Shown piece by piece: positions 56,492 to 64,000 of a stretch of DNA of 64,000 bases (positions are counted from its first letter, which is position 1; each line of letters begins with the position of its first letter). The DNA lies in the NCBI GenBank assembly GCA_022059125.1, contig JAEUWY010000005.1, positions 1,240,001 to 1,304,000 of the forward strand, read 5' to 3'. The notes beneath the pieces are model-generated. The model searched no databases and was not told where the DNA came from. It saw nothing but the letters and a program-made list of their open reading frames with translations. Both the position numbers and the translations under genes were made by a program. This DNA comes from Corynespora cassiicola. Lineage: Eukaryota; Ascomycota; Dothideomycetes; Pleosporales; Corynesporascaceae.

Positions 56492-56961
56492 TCAGCCCCA
56501 CCTCGCTCTCGACTGTTTATCTGAACATTGTTACATACCGAAGTTCCGCAGAAGCGACTGCTACCCTTATATCATGGCTATCTCGTGAGATTGTAACTAA
56601 TCTCTCGACTAAAATTCGACCTTAGTTCGTGACTTGATGATAGCGTGCTAGACCGTCGCGCGCAACGCCGGACAGGCAAAAGTCCGGGCCAAATCGATCG
56701 ACGGCGCGCCGACTTAAGCCCTTCGTGTCGCTTTCCCCCGACACGTTATCTTGGCCTGCGAAATCTCCGCTCTTTCAAGGCGGAGCTCACCCCAGATTCT
56801 GTGTTTTGACCCGCATTTTGGGTACCACCCAAGGTTGCCGTTGCCATCGTGAGTACGACCCTCGGTCCGACGCCCGAGACCACTTCGTTCATTTTACTAT
56901 AAGAGCCCGCAATGGCCTCCCCTAGTTGCTTGTCGCCCCCAGCGCCTCGCTCTCGGTCAAA
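56492..56961. other. Intergenic region, promoter of the secreted-protein gene
   Basis: The 470 bp include the transporter 3' UTR, a CG-rich patch with ggcgcgcc at about 56703-56710, and a TATA-like actataaga at 56896-56904, about 60 bp upstream of the next ATG. Confidence 0.5.
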
Positions 56962-58873
56962 ATGGTGCAGCTAACGGCTACTCGGTCTCTGGTTCCCCTC
57001 CTCGCGTCGTGCGCATTTGCCGCCAACTCGCAGCATGTTCGTCGCAACGACACGGGCGCTTTCGCCCAAAACTTGCTCGAAGAATCAATGGACTGGTTGG
57101 ATATGTACTACGACGCCGACTATGGCTACCTGTACTCCTTGGACGCCATGGCCTTGACGCACGAGACGCGGTCGTCTGCATGGTACGCGGCGGGCTTGTT
57201 GGCGAGAAACGAGGGAGACGACGTCGAGCAGGCTGTCAAGATAGTCAAGAACGTCATTGATGGCCAATTCAAGGTCACCGAAGACCAATGGTGAGTAAAT
57301 ACCCAATGTAAAAACCTGGAGTGTCTTGGACCGTCGGTGCAGACTTTTCAGTCCATTTCAAGTGTTCTTGGCAATTTCTGTATGAGGTTGTCGCGGTTCA
57401 AGACAGCCGGGTAGCAGGCACTCGCACAACTCCAATGCTAACAGTCTCTAGGTATGGCACGTACCAGAAGTACCCCGAGGAGCCTACCGTTGGAACCGAA
57501 CAGTACCCTGCCAACATGTACAATTCATGGGACCCGAACTGGCGAGGCTTCGTCGGCACCACCCTCATCCTTATGCTCGAAGAGTTCCCCGACCTTCTTC
57601 CTCAAGACGTCCAAACCTACATGATCGAGTCTTTGTTCAATACCACCGTTGGCGACACCTACCGCGTCGGTGGAGTCGACGGTGACAACCTGTACCCGGC
57701 GTACTCCAACCCATCGATTATGCGCGCGTTCACATCTGGCTGGGTTGGTCGTCGTGTCAATGACTCCAACATGACCATTGCAGGAGAGAACTACGCACAG
57801 GAGATTGTCGACCTCTTCACCCGGGCGAACACCCTGAGCGAGTTCAACTCTGGAACGTACGCCGGTGTTAGCTTGTTTGCGCTGACTCTTTGGGCCAAGT
57901 ACATGCCTGAGGACTCCATCATGAAGGACTACGGTGTGCTCATGATTGAGGAGACCTGGAAGAGCCTCGCCCAGCTCTACAATGCTGAAATTAAGAACGT
58001 GGCTGGTCCCTGGGACCGCAGCTACGGATTCGACATGAACAAGTACCTCAGCATCCTGGCCCTGCAGATGTGGACCCTGGTCGGAAAGGAGAATGCCCCG
58101 ATCAACGCAAAGGTATGTCAAATAACCTATATTATGCGATTCAAAAGCACTGACCAGAATGTAGCCCTATGCCATGGGTCACAAGAACGACTTCGCCATC
58201 GGTCCCCTCATCGCCATTGTTGCCCCCTTCCACAACACGCTCGTCCCCGAATCCGTCCAGTCCGCCCTCCTGACCTTCCCTGGCACCCACTTTGTCAACA
58301 CCTCCGCCTTCTCCCCGCCCTTCGACACGTACCCCCGCAACATCTCGGCCTGGATCTCGCCCAACCTGACTATTGGCGCCGAGTCCTTCTCTGAGAACGT
58401 TATCGGAGGCCCCGCCAAGAACCCCAATAGCTTCAACCCGGCCGTCGTGCAGTGGAAGCGCGCCGATGGCTCCGTCGGGTTCATGAGCCTGTACGCGCAA
58501 GTCTACTCGCTCAACGTCGAGGTCGGCGAGGGCTGGCTCGATCTCTCGTACCCGAACGGCACGGCTGAGAGCGGTTTCTCGTTCCTTGTTGGAACGAACT
58601 CACGCGCGGGTAAGCGGGATGTTGCCAGCTGGGAGGATGTCGAGGGTATCAAGGTCAATGTGACTGGTTCCGTCAATCCAGCTTACAACGTCACGTTCAA
58701 TGGAATGATGGGAGGCGTGGGAGACACGATCAAGTAAGTGATCTATGCATGTTGTGCTCTGCGAAGAGAAAGGCTAACAGATTAATAGCGAATTCGAGTT
58801 CTGGAACTTTACCTACACCATGCCCGCTGGAAGTGAGGAGCAGCCGCGTGTGCTTCTTGAGTTTGAGGTTTAA
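56962..58873 (+). CDS. Secreted, N-glycosylated protein of unknown function
   Basis: Four exons (56962..57290, 57452..58112, 58165..58733, 58789..58873) encode 547 aa. Residues 1-20 are a signal peptide ending AFA. HVRRND shortly after offers a Kex2-type site. At least ten N-x-S/T sequons are visible (for example NDT, NTT, NDS, NMT, NTS, NIS, NLT, NGT, NVT, NFT). The middle is helix-rich and Trp/Tyr-rich (NLYPAYSNPSIMRAFTSGW, GPWDRSYGFDMNKYLSIL), which suggests an alpha/alpha-toroid enzyme fold such as six-hairpin glycosidases; that is inference. The C-terminal third is beta-rich (GEGWLDLSYPNGTAESGFSF). The protein is probably extracellular or in the wall. Intron 1 is 161 nt; the others are near 50. 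It sits just downstream of a sugar transporter on the same strand. Confidence 0.85.
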
Positions 58874-59105
58874 ATAATAATGTATAGTGTATGAGATGAG
58901 AGTACGATTATGCAGCTCAATGAATGAATCTCAGATGATAATAGATAACTAGGCATCCCATTGCATATGTGAGACCTACCAGATTTAATTGTCTTAAAGA
59001 GAGGGAGCAGAGCTAGTCCCCCCCCCTTTAGGGTTGTGCATACCAGCTCTGCAGAGGAAATGTTGTTCCTGGACACTTGATAGTAAGGAGTCCAGCATCC
59101 AGACC

Positions 59106-59381
59106 TTACATGACGACACATCCTTCACCTTCGTCATCTTCCGCAGTCTCTCTGCGCTTCCATTTACACCATTCTTGTACCTTGTCTTGCTCAGGCTTGT
59201 CACATGCTTCACAAACAAACATTTCCTCCACTGTCTCTGGGCCCTTGTTGTCAGAGGGTATCTTGGGGCATTCGACTCGTGTTGTTGGGCCGAGAATCAG
59301 CATTCCATGCCCGCAATTCCTGATAGAAGAGCTACTAGATTGGAGACAGACCGAACATTTTTTGGTCACTTGTTGACACAT
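59106..59381 (-). CDS. Small Cys-rich protein with C-terminal CaaX box
   Basis: A single exon of 91 aa starting at ATG 59381. The open frame runs further upstream, but the extension lacks Cys and looks like non-coding sequence. Cys residues are at 2, 9, 12, 23, 38, 57, 60, 72 and 88. C9-x2-C12 and C57-x2-C60 pairs and a CGH motif (23-25) suggest zinc binding. The last four residues are CVVM, a good farnesylation (CaaX) motif with Met at the end, placed after an acidic EDDEGEG stretch. Pezizomycotina carry many short proteins that begin MC and contain a CGH motif, whose function is unknown. The gene is convergent with the secreted-protein gene. Alternatively the frame may be fortuitous, but the Cys pattern argues against that. 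Confidence 0.65.
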   Translation of the reverse strand: MCQQVTKKCSVCLQSSSSSIRNCGHGMLILGPTTRVECPKIPSDNKGPETVEEMFVCEACDKPEQDKVQEWCKWKRRETAEDDEGEGCVVM

Positions 59382-62429
<3,048 letters not shown>

Positions 62430-63683
62430 GGAACCGGAACGCGTGCGACGTCGTTAATGTCTGCCTATGCCCAGACGACCCTCCTCTTCATGTCGACCCT
62501 CCTGAATACCTCCTCAAATTACAAATGACGGGTTCTCTACGAATGACTGTGCTTGCGTGCGTGTGTTTTTCAAATCGGATGGTGGAGCGGACACATTTCC
62601 TTTTTCACCATTGGAGTTTGTGAACTGCTATGATCGCTACATCATATGTCACGGATTGTTGGTGGTCTAAACGGAAACAGTCTCTCTGGTTACTTTACGT
62701 GCTACTATCCAATTTGAGCCTCTTTTCTCCTATAGACGCCTCAGGTCTACCGCTCTTTCTCTTTGCGATGTGGTGTTTTTGCTCGTTTTTGAATCTTGAT
62801 GGTGGTTTTGATGCTCCTTCGAGGAAAAAAAAAAGTCGCATCCTACTATTACTACCCATCAATCTCGTCTGTCCGACCGGCAAAGGGTGGCTCTAGTCGT
62901 TTTGGAACATGCTAGTTATCTCTACATACACGGTAGTACACACATTTGTTTTATTGTTTTCAAAATCCCATGTCGGTTCCTTGTCTTTACTTTTATTTTA
63001 TTTTTCCCTTCTCTTCCCTGCGCCGTGGCTTCCCCTCCTCGCACTCTCGTTTTCTCCCCCTCCGAAACTGCCCCCCCCCCCTTTTGTTATGCCTAGGTAG
63101 ATCCGCTATGGAGAGAACGGGTGGTCCGTTTTGGCTTGTGACAAGGGCAGGCCTGCTGCTGGTCCGATGACCATTCCATCACGTAATGTCATCGCATCAT
63201 CCGATCTGCCACCACCACGGTGGCGCTGGACGGGCACTGGACGGCCTCGATTCTCAAAGCACGACATGCGTCCCTGCCGCCTCTTTTAGTCAGGCACCTT
63301 ACGGCACATACATGTATGGCTGTGTTTTCAATTATTTGCTTTTTTGGTCAACTTCTGGTTTTCAAGTTGGGCTTGGAAAAACGTTGGTTCGTTCTCTCTC
63401 GCCGGCTTCTACATCATGATTGATCTTCTATCGTCTTGCATTCGCATTTGCATTCCCAGGGAAAGAAAAAAAAAGACAGACTTCCATAAACGCCGTATTG
63501 TATCGATCCATTTCAATTCCGTCCTAGATATGCAAGGAGAAAAAAAGCCCAAAATGGGGGGCTATCGGGATGCAGTTTTGACTCCCGCCACTAGCGCCTA
63601 GATGCTATATCATGGACCATCGCAGATGGCCCTCTGTTGTTCCAACCTCAGCCAGCCGAAATTTCATGGGAAAATTGGTCGCC
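62430..63683. other. Convergent 3' region of ARF1 and MOB2-like gene
   Basis: The 1.25 kb contain T-rich and C-rich tracts (for example a C run near 63070-63080) and A-runs. No gene was recognised; it is mostly 3' UTR and spacer. Confidence 0.55.
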
Positions 63684-64000
63684 TCAAGATGCAGGAGCGG
63701 CCTGCGGGGTGCCCTGTGCGGGCGCACCATCCTTTGGCGCCTGGGGCGATTGGACCAAGAGGCCCTTTTGGAGCCAAAGGTCAACGAGGGGCTGCATGGG
63801 CTCCACCTCCTTGTCTCCAAGCAGGTTGTACAGCTTGCCGACATTGATAAAGTGGATGAAGCAAGTGTTGAGCTCCTTGTAGGCATTGACGTTCCAGAAG
63901 GGGTCCAACCAATGGCCGTGATAAATGTGGGCATAGCAACGCATCATTTGGCGGTAGATGCTTTTGATATCGGACTCAAAGTTCTCAGGGAAACCCGAAG
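63684..64000 (-). CDS. Mob kinase-activator protein, MOB2-like, 3' end only
   Basis: The frame enters at the right edge (SGFPENFESDIKSIYRQ) and stops at 63684-63686, giving the last 105 residues. The Mob fold end is clear: CYAHIYHGHWLDPFWNVNAY, then KELNTCFIHFINVGKLYNLL and EVEPMQPLVDLW, followed by an Ala/Pro/Gln-rich tail. In Mob1 the matching part reads roughly YAHIYHSHF and LNTCFKHFI; the WLDPFW and NVGKLYNLL features fit, from memory, the fungal MOB2 group that activates NDR kinases (Cbk1/COT1) for polar growth. MOB1 is less likely but not excluded, because the zinc-binding core lies outside the window. Confidence 0.82.
   Translation of the reverse strand, partial: SGFPENFESDIKSIYRQMMRCYAHIYHGHWLDPFWNVNAYKELNTCFIHFINVGKLYNLLGDKEVEPMQPLVDLWLQKGLLVQSPQAPKDGAPAQGTPQAAPAS

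Overview
The window is nuclear DNA of a filamentous ascomycete (Pezizomycotina; Sordariomycetes is my guess, not proven). Seen directly: protein genes are split by short introns, mostly 45-70 nt, with GTAAGT-like donors, CTAAC/CTGAC branch sites and YAG acceptors. Family content fits: MSH5, HSP78, an AflR-type Zn2Cys6 regulator, a PTH11-like receptor and a CorA-like channel. I rebuilt the gene models below by hand from reading frames, splice sites and family conservation, and every joined model keeps its frame.

Layout. 0-5.5 kb: the 3' end of an ankyrin-repeat gene, PUF6 (minus), and a tiny secreted protein with PSFS repeats. 6.8-8.7 kb: a DHA1-type MFS exporter (minus). 10.1-16.7 kb: mitochondrial disaggregase HSP78 and the 15-exon meiotic gene MSH5, both plus. 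16.7-33.2 kb: about 16.5 kb holding one recognisable gene, the AflR-type regulator at 22.99-24.53 kb. Its flanks are GC-rich, low-complexity and full of simple repeats, with an AT-rich island at 31.8-32.4 kb. 33.2-39.3 kb: CorA-like protein (minus), MAPEG protein and a DUF4140/DUF4139 protein (plus). 41.4-50.0 kb: PTH11-like receptor, a small 4-TM protein, a three-finger C2H2 protein, a Plr1-type aldo-keto reductase and an alkaline ceramidase with a 13-nt exon. 50.3-59.4 kb: a broken GH2 glycosidase, an intron-bearing tRNA-Pro(UGG), a hexose-type transporter, a heavily glycosylated secreted protein of unknown function, and a 91-residue Cys-rich protein ending in a CaaX box. 61.7-64 kb: ARF1 and the 3' end of a MOB2-like gene.

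Most genes are ordinary housekeeping loci and no biosynthetic cluster is visible. The AflR-type regulator has no PKS, NRPS or tailoring gene within the window. The 50-59 kb block (dead GH2 enzyme, sugar transporter, secreted protein) may be what is left of a carbohydrate-use locus; that is inference. No CRISPR array, rRNA or intact transposon was found.
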